Shown in pieces: positions 41,903 through 50,030 of a stretch of DNA of 64,000 nucleotides (position 1 is its first letter; each line of letters opens with the position of its first letter). Below the pieces are notes generated by a model. The model was not told the origin of the DNA and searched no databases. It saw only the letters and a list, made by a program, of their open reading frames with translations. The stretch spans positions 3,658,001-3,722,000 of the forward strand of contig NZ_SMFZ01000001.1 of the NCBI RefSeq assembly GCF_004339565.1, written 5' to 3'. A program made the translations under genes and the position numbers. The stretch comes from Pseudonocardia endophytica (GTDB lineage Bacteria > Actinomycetota > Actinomycetes > Mycobacteriales > Pseudonocardiaceae).

Positions 41903-43880
41903 GCCCGACACCCCCGGCGCCGGGCCGGGCGTGGTGCTGCGCAGCCCGGCCGACGACGTCCTCGACACCACCGGCATCGGCCACTACGTGCGCTGGCTGG
42001 CCGCCGAACGCGGTCTCACCTTCACCGACTACGAGCAGCTGTGGGCGTGGTCGGTGCGTGACCTCGACGGCTTCTGGTCCTCGATCTGGGACCACTTCGG
42101 GGTCCGCGGGAACTACGACACCGTCCTGGGCACCCGGGAGATGCCCGGCGCCCGGTGGTTCCCCGGCGCAGAGCTGAACTACGTCGAGCACATGCTCGGC
42201 GGCCCCGAGGACGCGGACCGGACCGCGGTGATCGCCCACTCGCAGACCCGCGAGCCCCGGCAGCTCACCTTCGGCGAGCTCGCCGACCAGGTCGCCCGCG
42301 CCCGAGCAGGCCTGCAGCGGCTCGGGGTCACCCGCGGCGACCGCGTCGCCGGGTACCTGCCCAACATCCCAGAGACCCTCGTGGCGTTCCTGGCCTGCGC
42401 CTCGCTCGGCGCGATCTGGGCCTCGTGCGCCCCCGAGTTCGGCGCCCGCAGCGTCATCGACCGGTTCGCCCAGATCGAACCCACCGTCCTGATCACCGTC
42501 GGCGGCTACACCTACGGCAGCAAGGACATCGACAAGACCGCCGACGTCGCGGCCATCCGCGCCGCGCTGCCCACGGTCGAGCACGTCGTCGGCATCACCT
42601 ACGGGCCGTTCGCCGACCCGGGCACGACGTCGTGGGGGGAGCTCACCGTCGAGCCGGGACCGCTGCAGTTCGACTCCGTGCCCTTCGACCACCCGCTCTA
42701 CGTGCTGTTCTCCTCGGGCACCACCGGACTGCCGAAGGCGATCGTGCACGGCCACGGCGGCATCCTGCTCGAACATCTCAAGGCCCATGCCCTGGGCCTC
42801 GACACCCGCCCCGGCGACCGCGTCCTCTGGTTCACCACCACCGCGTGGATGATGTGGAACCTGCTCGTCTCCGGCCTGCTGCACCGGGCCGCGATCGTGC
42901 TCGTGGACGGCAACCCCGCCCACCCGGACCTGCTCGAGCAGTGGCGCATCGCCGCCTCGACCCGCGCGACGCTGTTCGGCACCAGCCCCGGGTACCTCAT
43001 GGCTTGCCGCGACGCCGGCATCGACCCCGCGCGCGACCTCGACCTGACCGCGCTGCGCACCCTCGGGGTCACCGGCGCACCGCTACCGGACACCGGCTTC
43101 GACTGGATCCAGCAACGGCTCGGTCCCGAAGTCCTGGTCAACTCCGTCAGCGGAGGCACCGACATCTGCTCCGGGTTCATCGGCGGCAACCCCTGGCTCC
43201 CGGTCTACCGGGGCGAGCTGGCCGGACCCTGCCTCGGCGTGGACGCCACCGCCCTCGACCCGGACGGCCACGAGATCGTCGACGCCCTCGGCGAGCTGGT
43301 GATCCGCCGGCCGATGCCCTCGATGCCGGTCCGTTTCTGGAACGACCCCGACGACAAGCGGTACCGATCCGCCTACTTCGACACCTACCCCGGCCTGTGG
43401 CGCCACGGCGACTGGGTCACGATGACCCGCCGCCGCAGCTTCGTCATCAGCGGACGGTCCGACGCCACCCTCAACCGCGGCGGGGTCCGCCTCGGAACCG
43501 CCGAGTTCTACAACGTCGTCGAAGAACTGCCCGAGATCACCGACAGCCTCGTCATCCACCTCGAGGACACCGACGGCGGACCGGGCCGGCTACTGCTCTA
43601 CGTCGCGCTGCTCGACCGGACCGAGCTCGACGACGACCTCCGGAACCACATCCGCCGCGCCCTGCGCCAGCACCTGTCGCCCCGTCACGTCCCGGACGTC
43701 GTCGAGGCCGTGCCCGCCATCCCCCGCACCCTCACCGGCAAGAAACTCGAGACCCCGATCAAGCAGATCCTCCGCGGCCGACCCGTGACCGAGGTGGTCA
43801 GCCCGGACGCGACCGACAACTACGACGCCCTGACCGCGTTCACCGCACCGGCCGGCGGTGACCGAGCCACCTGTCCATAG
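41895..43880 (+). CDS. acetoacetyl-CoA synthetase (acetoacetate-CoA ligase)
   Basis: This 661-residue adenylate-forming ligase has the length and signatures of acetoacetyl-CoA synthetase: an N-terminal ARWFPGAELNYVEHML, the core FSSGTTGLPKAIVHGHGG, WRHGDWV hinge, NRGGVRLGTAEFYNVVE and catalytic lysine in LTGKKLETP. It would activate a beta-keto acid with ATP and CoA. It is the last gene of the operon and overlaps the dioxygenase gene by 8 bases. Its presence suggests that the pathway releases acetoacetate or a similar 3-oxoacid. The stop codon lies within a GTCCATAGTGGAC sequence that recurs, inverted, at 36992. Confidence 0.87.
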   Translation: MPEPDTPGAGPGVVLRSPADDVLDTTGIGHYVRWLAAERGLTFTDYEQLWAWSVRDLDGFWSSIWDHFGVRGNYDTVLGTREMPGARWFPGAELNYVEHMLGGPEDADRTAVIAHSQTREPRQLTFGELADQVARARAGLQRLGVTRGDRVAGYLPNIPETLVAFLACASLGAIWASCAPEFGARSVIDRFAQIEPTVLITVGGYTYGSKDIDKTADVAAIRAALPTVEHVVGITYGPFADPGTTSWGELTVEPGPLQFDSVPFDHPLYVLFSSGTTGLPKAIVHGHGGILLEHLKAHALGLDTRPGDRVLWFTTTAWMMWNLLVSGLLHRAAIVLVDGNPAHPDLLEQWRIAASTRATLFGTSPGYLMACRDAGIDPARDLDLTALRTLGVTGAPLPDTGFDWIQQRLGPEVLVNSVSGGTDICSGFIGGNPWLPVYRGELAGPCLGVDATALDPDGHEIVDALGELVIRRPMPSMPVRFWNDPDDKRYRSAYFDTYPGLWRHGDWVTMTRRRSFVISGRSDATLNRGGVRLGTAEFYNVVEELPEITDSLVIHLEDTDGGPGRLLLYVALLDRTELDDDLRNHIRRALRQHLSPRHVPDVVEAVPAIPRTLTGKKLETPIKQILRGRPVTEVVSPDATDNYDALTAFTAPAGGDRATCP

Positions 43881-43906
43881 TGGACGCACGGCGGTACCAC
43901 GGAGGA

Positions 43907-44395
43907 TCACGCCTGCTGGTGGGTCAGTGACCGTAGGTACTGCACGCCGAGTTGATCCCCACGGGGCGGCAGCAGGCCGAGCTGTCGTGCCATGTCGGTG
44001 ATCTCGTAGGCGGCCTGGTAGTGGGCGAGTTTTCCCTCCTCGAACCGCAGGAAGACGTCGCAGCCCTGGAAGTCGAAGGTTGCGCCGGCCGTGGCTGCTG
44101 CGGTGCCCGAACCGCGCTGCCCCCAGAGAACGACGGCGCGATCACCGGACGGGCCGAAGAACCGCCCGACCTCGTAGTACTCGTAGTCGGGCATCGTCTT
44201 CCAGACGGTGTCCATGTACCGGCGGAGCTCGTCGTGACCGTGGACGACGGACGGCCAGAAGACGGTGTCGTCCCAGGTGATGTCCGGGCTGGTCAGCTCC
44301 AGCACGGCGTCGGTGCTACGCGATGTGAGTGCGTCGCCCCAGGCATTGCAGAACAGGTCGAGGTCCGGGATGTCGGCGGGGGCGGAGTTGCCCAT
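43907..44395 (-). CDS. SnoaL/NTF2-like polyketide-cyclase-type protein
   Basis: This 162-residue protein has the small cone-shaped NTF2-like fold: an N-terminal helix DLDLFCNAWGDALTSRSTDAVLEL, then ITWDDTVF, HGHDELRRYMDTVW and strand-rich EGKLAHYQAAYEITDM. Such proteins act as cyclases, isomerases or dehydratases, or bind hydrophobic ligands. It is the last gene of the minus-strand set headed by an enoyl-CoA hydratase, 31 bases after the acyl-CoA dehydrogenase, and converges on the acetoacetyl-CoA synthetase. A precise role is not predictable. Confidence 0.82.
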   Translation of the reverse strand: MGNSAPADIPDLDLFCNAWGDALTSRSTDAVLELTSPDITWDDTVFWPSVVHGHDELRRYMDTVWKTMPDYEYYEVGRFFGPSGDRAVVLWGQRGSGTAAATAGATFDFQGCDVFLRFEEGKLAHYQAAYEITDMARQLGLLPPRGDQLGVQYLRSLTHQQA

Positions 44396-44426
44396 GTCCG
44401 AGAGCCTTTCTGGGTGTGGCGGCGGG

Positions 44427-45590
44427 TCAGCGCGTGGCGCGGTCGACGAGGTGGCGGGCGATGGTCGAGCGCAGCACCTGGTTGGTGCCGGCGGCGATCT
44501 CGTACAGCTTGGCTTCGCGCCAGTAGCGCTCCATGCCGTACTCGGTCATGTAGGAGTAGCCGCCGAGGACCTGCATGCCGAGGTTCGCGACCCGGGTACC
44601 GATCTCGGTTGCGGCGACCTTGGCCGTCGCGGCATCGGCGGGGCCGGCGCTGCGGTTCTGCAGGCCGGTCGCGGCGCGCCAGGTCAGCAGTCGGGCGGCG
44701 TCGGTGGCGATGGACATGTCGGCGAGCATGTGGGCGACGGCCTGCAGATCGGCGATCCGGGCGCCGAACTGCTCCCGCTGAGCGGCGTAGATGCCGGCCT
44801 TGTCGAGCGCGCCCTGCGCGATTCCGAGTCCCATCGCCGCCGTCGCGACGCGTTCGCAGTCCAGCGAGGCGAACGCGGCCCGGAGCCCGTGTCCGACGGC
44901 CTCCGGGCCGCCGAGCACGTCGGCGCTCGTGAGCGGGACCCGGTCGAGGAACACCTCGCAGGTGTGCAGGGACTGCCCGGCCATCTTCGTGAGCTTCCTG
45001 ATCGCGACGCCGGCCGCGGTGGTGGGCACGAGCAGCAACGAGAACCCCCGTGACGGCGAGGCCGCCGGGTCGGTCCGGGCCAGGACGAGGACGTGACCGG
45101 CGGTGTCGGCGCCGGTGGTGAACACCTTCTGCCCGGTCAGCACGACCCGGTCGCCGTCGACGACCGCGCGGGTGGTCGCGGCGGTGATGTCGGAGCCCGC
45201 GTCGGGTTCGGTGAACGCGATCGCGATCCGCTGCTCGCCGCTCGCGATCCCGGGGAGAAGACCCCGACGCTGTTCGAGCGTGCCGTAGCGGGCCACGGCC
45301 CGCGCGGTGACCGAGACGGTGGACAGGTAGGCCCAGGCGAGTGCCCCGCTGGCACGGGCGAGCTCTTCGACGACGAGGCAGACCGCGAGCTCGTCGATAC
45401 CGGACCCGCCGTCGGATTCCTCGAAGGTCAGTCCGCACAGCCCCATCGCCGCGAGCCGGGCGTAGACGTGTTCGGGAAAGGTCTCGGAGGCGTCCCAGCC
45501 GGCCACCGCGGCGTCGTCGGCGTGTCTGGTGAGCATCCTGCGCACGGCGTCCTGCAGAGCGCGGTGCTCGTCGTCGAGCTCGAAGTCCAC
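44427..45590 (-). CDS. acyl-CoA dehydrogenase family protein
   Basis: This 387-residue FAD acyl-CoA dehydrogenase has the FTEPDAGSDIT segment, ILDCER-type middle helix (FASLDCERVATAAMG) and the C-terminal EIAAGTNQVLRS. The residue before GT is Ala, not Glu, as in the isovaleryl-CoA dehydrogenase branch where the base lies on another helix. The start is a GTG only 4 bases after the acyl-CoA ligase stop, so it belongs to the same operon; the long upstream frame is antisense or overlapping. It would desaturate the acyl-CoA made by that ligase. Confidence 0.88.
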   Translation of the reverse strand: MDFELDDEHRALQDAVRRMLTRHADDAAVAGWDASETFPEHVYARLAAMGLCGLTFEESDGGSGIDELAVCLVVEELARASGALAWAYLSTVSVTARAVARYGTLEQRRGLLPGIASGEQRIAIAFTEPDAGSDITAATTRAVVDGDRVVLTGQKVFTTGADTAGHVLVLARTDPAASPSRGFSLLLVPTTAAGVAIRKLTKMAGQSLHTCEVFLDRVPLTSADVLGGPEAVGHGLRAAFASLDCERVATAAMGLGIAQGALDKAGIYAAQREQFGARIADLQAVAHMLADMSIATDAARLLTWRAATGLQNRSAGPADAATAKVAATEIGTRVANLGMQVLGGYSYMTEYGMERYWREAKLYEIAAGTNQVLRSTIARHLVDRATR

Positions 45591-45594
45591 GTGA

Positions 45595-47136
45595 TCAGGT
45601 CCCGACGGGCGCGGCACCCGGGACGGCCCGTTCGGCGCGCATGACGTGTTTGACGACCTTTCCGACGGCGTTGCGGGGCAGGGCGTCGGTGAACTCGTAG
45701 GAGCGGGGTCGCTTGTAGCCGGCGAGCCGGTCGCGACACCACCCGTCGAGTTCCTCGTCCAGCCCGGGCGTCGCCGCGGCGCCGGTGACGACGACGGCAT
45801 GGACCCGTTCACCCCACCGCGGGTCGGGCAGGCCGATGACGGCGACGTCGGCGACGGAGGGATGCTGGTGCAGGACGGTCTCGACCTCGCGGGCGTAGAC
45901 GTTCTCCCCACCACTGATGATCATGTCCTTGATCCGGTCGGTGAGGACCAGGTAACCGTCCGCGCGCCGGTAACCGGCGTCGCCGGTGTGCATGCGCCCG
46001 TCGCGCAGAACGGCCGCCGTCGCCTCGGGCGCGTCCCAGTACTCGGTGAGCAGGGCGGGCCCGCTGAAGGTGATCTCACCGACCTCGTCGGGCGCGGCGA
46101 CCGTGTCGTCCGGGCGGACGACATCGGCGCGGTAGAACAGCAGGTCCCGGCCGGCGGCGGAGAGCAGCTCGGGCTTGGTGACCGGGTCGTGGTCGGCAGC
46201 GTCGAGCGCGACACCGATCCCGGCCTCGGTCATGCCGTAGAGCTGGGTGAACCCGCACCCGATCGCGGAGAGCGCACGTCTCAGGGCGGCGGGCTGGATC
46301 GGTGAGGCGCCGTAGAACACCGTGCGCAGGCTGGACAGGTCACGGGGCGTGCCTGTGTGGGCGGCGACCAGCCCGTCGATGATGGTGGGCACCGTGAGCA
46401 GCTGGTTGACCCGCTCGCGTTCGACGAGATCCAGCAGGCCGTTCGGATCGGGCACCCGAACCGTCACACAGGTCGCGGCGGCCGCGGTGTGCGCGAACGA
46501 CACGAGCGACGCCAGGTGGAACAACGGCAGGGTCTGCAGGAACACGTCGTGCTCGTCGAGACGGAAGCTCGCGGTGAACGACGCGATCCGCGCGAACAGG
46601 GCCCCGTTGCTGGTGACCGCACCCTTCGCGGTTCCCGTGGTGCCGCTGGTGTAGAGCAGCTGAGCGGTCGCTGTAGCCGGCAACGGCACCAGCGGAGGCA
46701 CCTCACTCGAGCCCGAGCCGAGTCGTTCGGCGAGCCTCTGCTCGTAGGATCGGGCGCCGTCGCCGCCCAGGCACCAGCGGATCGGCACCGGCAGCTCGGC
46801 CGCGACGGCCGCGAACTCCGGTGAGTGCACGAGCACGGTGGGCCTGCAGTCGGCGACGACCGCGGCCAGCTCCGGCGGGGCGAGCCGGAAGTTCGCCGGC
46901 ACGAACACGGCCTGGATCCGCTGGCAGGCCACCTGCAGCTCGAGGAACTCGGGCTCGTTCGCGGCGAGCAGCAGCACCCGGTCACCCGGGGTCACCCCGG
47001 CCTCGTGCAGCAGTTCCCCCGCCGCAGCGGCTCGCCGATGCACGGCGAGGAACGTGTGCCGCACGTCGTCCTGGATGACGGCGAGCCGGTCCGGCGCGCG
47101 GCGCAGGCCCCGTTCGAGGAGGTCGGGAACGAACAT
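45595..47136 (-). CDS. AMP-binding acyl-CoA ligase
   Basis: This 513-residue adenylate-forming enzyme has YTSGTTGTAKGAV, YGMTEAGIGVAL, HTGDAGYRRADG, SGGENVYAREVE and the catalytic lysine in NAVGKVVKHVM. Length matches short FadD/cyclohexanecarboxylate- or cholate-type ligases. It starts 6 bases after the hydratase stop and ends 4 bases before the dehydrogenase start, so ligase, dehydrogenase and hydratase form one beta-oxidation-like operon. The substrate is unknown; a cyclic or branched acid is possible given the IVD-like dehydrogenase. Confidence 0.88.
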   Translation of the reverse strand: MFVPDLLERGLRRAPDRLAVIQDDVRHTFLAVHRRAAAAGELLHEAGVTPGDRVLLLAANEPEFLELQVACQRIQAVFVPANFRLAPPELAAVVADCRPTVLVHSPEFAAVAAELPVPIRWCLGGDGARSYEQRLAERLGSGSSEVPPLVPLPATATAQLLYTSGTTGTAKGAVTSNGALFARIASFTASFRLDEHDVFLQTLPLFHLASLVSFAHTAAAATCVTVRVPDPNGLLDLVERERVNQLLTVPTIIDGLVAAHTGTPRDLSSLRTVFYGASPIQPAALRRALSAIGCGFTQLYGMTEAGIGVALDAADHDPVTKPELLSAAGRDLLFYRADVVRPDDTVAAPDEVGEITFSGPALLTEYWDAPEATAAVLRDGRMHTGDAGYRRADGYLVLTDRIKDMIISGGENVYAREVETVLHQHPSVADVAVIGLPDPRWGERVHAVVVTGAAATPGLDEELDGWCRDRLAGYKRPRSYEFTDALPRNAVGKVVKHVMRAERAVPGAAPVGT

Positions 47137-47142
47137 CGCCGA

Positions 47143-47931
47143 TCAGAGCTTCCCGGACAGCGCGTGGCTCCTGTGCTCGCGCAGCTGGGCCAGGCCGGCG
47201 TCGACACGGGCGCGGCTGTTCACGTCGGCGCACACGTCCCGGTAGGCCGCGGTCTCGTAGTCCACGGCGGTCAGCGGGTCCATGTTGGGCGAACGAAGCG
47301 TGACCTCCTTGAGCCGCATCTGGGTCTCCACCCCGAGCGCGGCCATCCGGCGGGCCAGGCCGGTCGCCTCGGCGACCACCGATCCGGTCTCCACCAGGAC
47401 ATCGGCGAGCCCGATCCGGTGGGCCTCGTCGGCGTCGATGTGATCGCCGGTGAAGAACATCAACTTCGCGCGGCTCAGCCCCACCAGGCGCCACAACGGC
47501 GAGAAGTGCGAGTGGATGCCGTACTTCGGCTGCGGCATGCCGATCATGACGTTGCGCGCGACGACCCGGAGGTCGCAGTGCGTCAGCAGGTCACAGCCGC
47601 CGGCGAACGCCGGACCCGCGACGGCGGCGATGGTCGGCTTCGGGTAGTCGGCCAACGTCCGGTACGCGCGGTGGTACATGCCCATCCTGCGGTAGTAGTC
47701 CCCGGCGTCGTGGTCCAGGTACTCCTGCAGGTCCATCCCCGCGGAGAAGAAGTCCTCCCCGCCGGTGATCACGACGACCGCGACCGAGTCGTCGCGGCGC
47801 CACTCGTCGAGACACGCCCCGATCTCGTCGCACACCACCGTCGACAGCGCGTTGCGCTTGTCCGGCCTGTTCAGGCGCAACAGGCCAACACCCCCATCGA
47901 CGGAGGTCTTCAGGTAGGTCCACTGGCTCAC
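47143..47931 (-). CDS. enoyl-CoA hydratase/isomerase family protein
   Basis: This 262-residue crotonase has LNRPDKRNALS, the oxyanion-hole segment FFSAGMDLQEY and the second segment AVAGPAFAGGCDLLTHCDLRV with the backbone-NH glycines. One of the two catalytic Glu positions of true hydratases is not obvious, so isomerase or hydrolase activity remains possible. It is the first gene of the operon that runs on to the ligase, dehydrogenase and NTF2-like protein, and it diverges from a TetR gene across a 100-base spacer with a perfect dyad. Confidence 0.87.
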   Translation of the reverse strand: MSQWTYLKTSVDGGVGLLRLNRPDKRNALSTVVCDEIGACLDEWRRDDSVAVVVITGGEDFFSAGMDLQEYLDHDAGDYYRRMGMYHRAYRTLADYPKPTIAAVAGPAFAGGCDLLTHCDLRVVARNVMIGMPQPKYGIHSHFSPLWRLVGLSRAKLMFFTGDHIDADEAHRIGLADVLVETGSVVAEATGLARRMAALGVETQMRLKEVTLRSPNMDPLTAVDYETAAYRDVCADVNSRARVDAGLAQLREHRSHALSGKL

Positions 47932-47957
47932 GGCGACTCCCTCGTCCCGATCGGGCT

Positions 47958-47977
47958 AATATAGGAATCACTATATT
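47958..47977. promoter_or_regulatory. TetR operator between hydratase operon and TetR gene
   Basis: AATATAGGAATCACTATATT has perfect 7-bp arms around a 6-base centre and is strikingly A+T-rich. It lies 27 bases before the hydratase start and 55 before the TetR start. The symmetry and place fit a TetR operator controlling both. Confidence 0.7.
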
Positions 47978-48031
47978 CAGTGCGTCGGCGGCGTCAACCG
48001 TCATCGACCTCGCGCGTGAGAGGCTGCTGTC

Positions 48032-48667
48032 GTGTCCACTGCCCGACGCCCCCGTGGACGTCCGGCAGGCACCGGCGCTCCGGCCGGACGGGACCGGCTG
48101 CTCGCCGCGGCTCGGACCGAGTTCGCCCGGGCCGGCCTCGCCGGCGCATCGATCGAGACCATCACCACCGCCGCCGGCGTGGGCCCGCCCACGCTCTACC
48201 ACCACTTCGGCAACAAGGCAGGCCTGTTCGTCGCCGTCACCAACGACGTCTACAGCCAGGTCCTGAAACACTTCGACACCGCCGTCGGCGACGCCGCAGA
48301 CGAGGACCGCCCCACCTTCGACCGGGCGCTCGACGCCGTCCTACGAAGCTCAGTACCGATCATGCGGTCCGACCCGAGCCTGTCGGCCATGATCGCGGTG
48401 GCCCAGCTGGAGTTCCGGCGCGACACACAACTCGCCGTGTCCCTGCGGCCGATCATGCGATCCTTCCGGGCGTTCTTCGACGACCTGGCCGAGCAGGCAC
48501 CACCCGAGCTCTGCCCCGGTCCCGACGACCGACGCCACCTCGCGCTGGCGCTGACCACGGTGATCACCGGACTCAACGCCCAGGCTCTGCTGCTCGAACG
48601 GCCCGACAGCTACGTCGGCATCGTCGACGCGATGCGCCGCCTCGTCGTCGGCTCCGTCCGCCAGTGA
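48032..48667 (+). CDS. TetR family transcriptional regulator
   Basis: This 211-residue regulator starts with GTG. The helix-turn-helix ASIETITTAAGVGPPTLYHHF lies at about residues 38-58, and a helical ligand domain follows. It diverges from the hydratase/ligase/dehydrogenase operon, and the perfect dyad at 47958-47977 lies between them, so it probably represses the operon until an acyl-CoA or acid binds. It converges with the PucR gene 38 bases downstream. Confidence 0.88.
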   Translation: MSTARRPRGRPAGTGAPAGRDRLLAAARTEFARAGLAGASIETITTAAGVGPPTLYHHFGNKAGLFVAVTNDVYSQVLKHFDTAVGDAADEDRPTFDRALDAVLRSSVPIMRSDPSLSAMIAVAQLEFRRDTQLAVSLRPIMRSFRAFFDDLAEQAPPELCPGPDDRRHLALALTTVITGLNAQALLLERPDSYVGIVDAMRRLVVGSVRQ

Positions 48668-48705
48668 GTGTGGACCGTGGCCCACGAATCGGCGGGGCGC
48701 CGTGT

Positions 48706-49908
48706 TCAGGCGTTGCTGTGCGGAAGCTGGTTCCAAGCCCTGATCGAAGCAACCAGCTCTGCGACGTCGGCCGGGGCACTGAGGGATCGCCCGGTGGAGG
48801 TCTCGATCCGCCGGAGGCGGTACCGGACGGTGTTGGGGTGGCAGTAGAGGGCAGCCCCCGCCTCGGGGGCGGAGCCTCCGCAGTCCACCCAGACGTCGAA
48901 CGTCCGGAGGAGGGTCTCCCGGTCGTCGGCCGGGAGGGTCAGCAGGTTGCTCAGGACTTCTCGCGCGGTGTCCAGCGCGGCGTGCGGGGCCGCGGCGAGC
49001 AGGACGTTGAGCGGCCGGTCCCGGAACTGTTCGACTCCGATGGTCCCCGGGTGGCTGTCGAGCGCGAGCCGGGCGAGCCGGAGCGCCCAGCCGGCCTGGC
49101 GGAGCTCGGCGAACACCGGACTGACCCCGACCAGCCCTGTGGCATGGGTGCCGAGCGAGCCGAGCACGGATGTCGCCCGTGATCGCTTGCCGAGCGAGAC
49201 CAGCCCGAGGAAGTACTCCGTCTCGAGCCGCCACACCGAGCTGACGTCGAGCACGGCGAGGGCGGGTTCGATGCGCGGCATCGGATCGTGTCCGAGCTCG
49301 GCGCGGGCGACCACGACCAGGAACGCGCCGTCGAGGGGTAACCGTAGGGCTTGGGCCACCTCCCAGAGGGTTCCCTGCGCCGACGTTCCCGCCAGGACGG
49401 CTTCGACCAGCACGGCGCGCTCGCGCTCGCGGGTCCGGGCGAGGTGGTGCGCCTCGTCCCGGTAGGCGTCGGTGGCGGCGTCGCAGTAGGCGTTCTGCAG
49501 CCCGAAGACGGTGCCGGCGAGGTCGACGAGCGCGTCGTCGGGAATATCGGCGACGGTTCGGGCGGTGGCGATCATCCGTGTCCAGGTCTCGGCGAACCCG
49601 ACCCGGTAGGCGGTCAGCATCTCGACCAGCGGCGCGCCCTGGGCCGCTCGGGCGCGACCGGTGGTCCGGGGTGGGTTCAGGTCGGGCTGCCCGGTCCCGC
49701 CGACGAGTCCGGCGACGATGAACTCGACGTTGTGCGCGACTGATGCGCGCAGCTCGTCGACGGTCACGATGTCGTCGCGCTGGTAGAGCGGGATCTCGGC
49801 CCGGATCCGGGTGACGACGGCGTCCAGCAGGGCGGGCATTCGTTCCTGGACTGCCGCGACGAGCAGCTCGGTGGCTTCTCGATGGCGGATCGGCGTCGAT
49901 TCGGCCAT
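48706..49908 (-). CDS. PucR/CdaR-type transcriptional regulator
   Basis: This 400-residue regulator has an N-terminal helical domain (RsbRD/PucR-type, MPALLDAVVTRIRAEIP), a GGDEF-like/PucR middle with LSNLLTLPADDRETLLRTFDVWV, and a C-terminal helix-turn-helix ALYCHPNTVRYRLRRIETSTGRSL typical of CdaR/PucR proteins. The ATG at 49908 starts the first conserved helix; the longer frame upstream is Arg/Pro-rich noise. It diverges from the PHA operon across a 122-base spacer with a perfect dyad and is its probable activator. Confidence 0.87.
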   Translation of the reverse strand: MAESTPIRHREATELLVAAVQERMPALLDAVVTRIRAEIPLYQRDDIVTVDELRASVAHNVEFIVAGLVGGTGQPDLNPPRTTGRARAAQGAPLVEMLTAYRVGFAETWTRMIATARTVADIPDDALVDLAGTVFGLQNAYCDAATDAYRDEAHHLARTRERERAVLVEAVLAGTSAQGTLWEVAQALRLPLDGAFLVVVARAELGHDPMPRIEPALAVLDVSSVWRLETEYFLGLVSLGKRSRATSVLGSLGTHATGLVGVSPVFAELRQAGWALRLARLALDSHPGTIGVEQFRDRPLNVLLAAAPHAALDTAREVLSNLLTLPADDRETLLRTFDVWVDCGGSAPEAGAALYCHPNTVRYRLRRIETSTGRSLSAPADVAELVASIRAWNQLPHSNA

Positions 49909-49952
49909 GGGAGGACGGTAGTGCTCCGACCGTTGTTCGCAGTCACACCGGA

Positions 49953-49972
49953 CGTTGGTTCTCCGACCAACG
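49953..49972. promoter_or_regulatory. perfect inverted repeat between PucR gene and PHA operon
   Basis: CGTTGGTTCTCCGACCAACG has perfect 7-bp arms and a 6-base centre. It lies midway in the divergent spacer. It is the best candidate for the PucR-type regulator's site. Confidence 0.55.
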
Positions 49973-50030
49973 ACACCGCGGCCGTGCCGCGTCACCGTCT
50001 GTCGACGTCGATGGAGACGGAGGCAACGGG

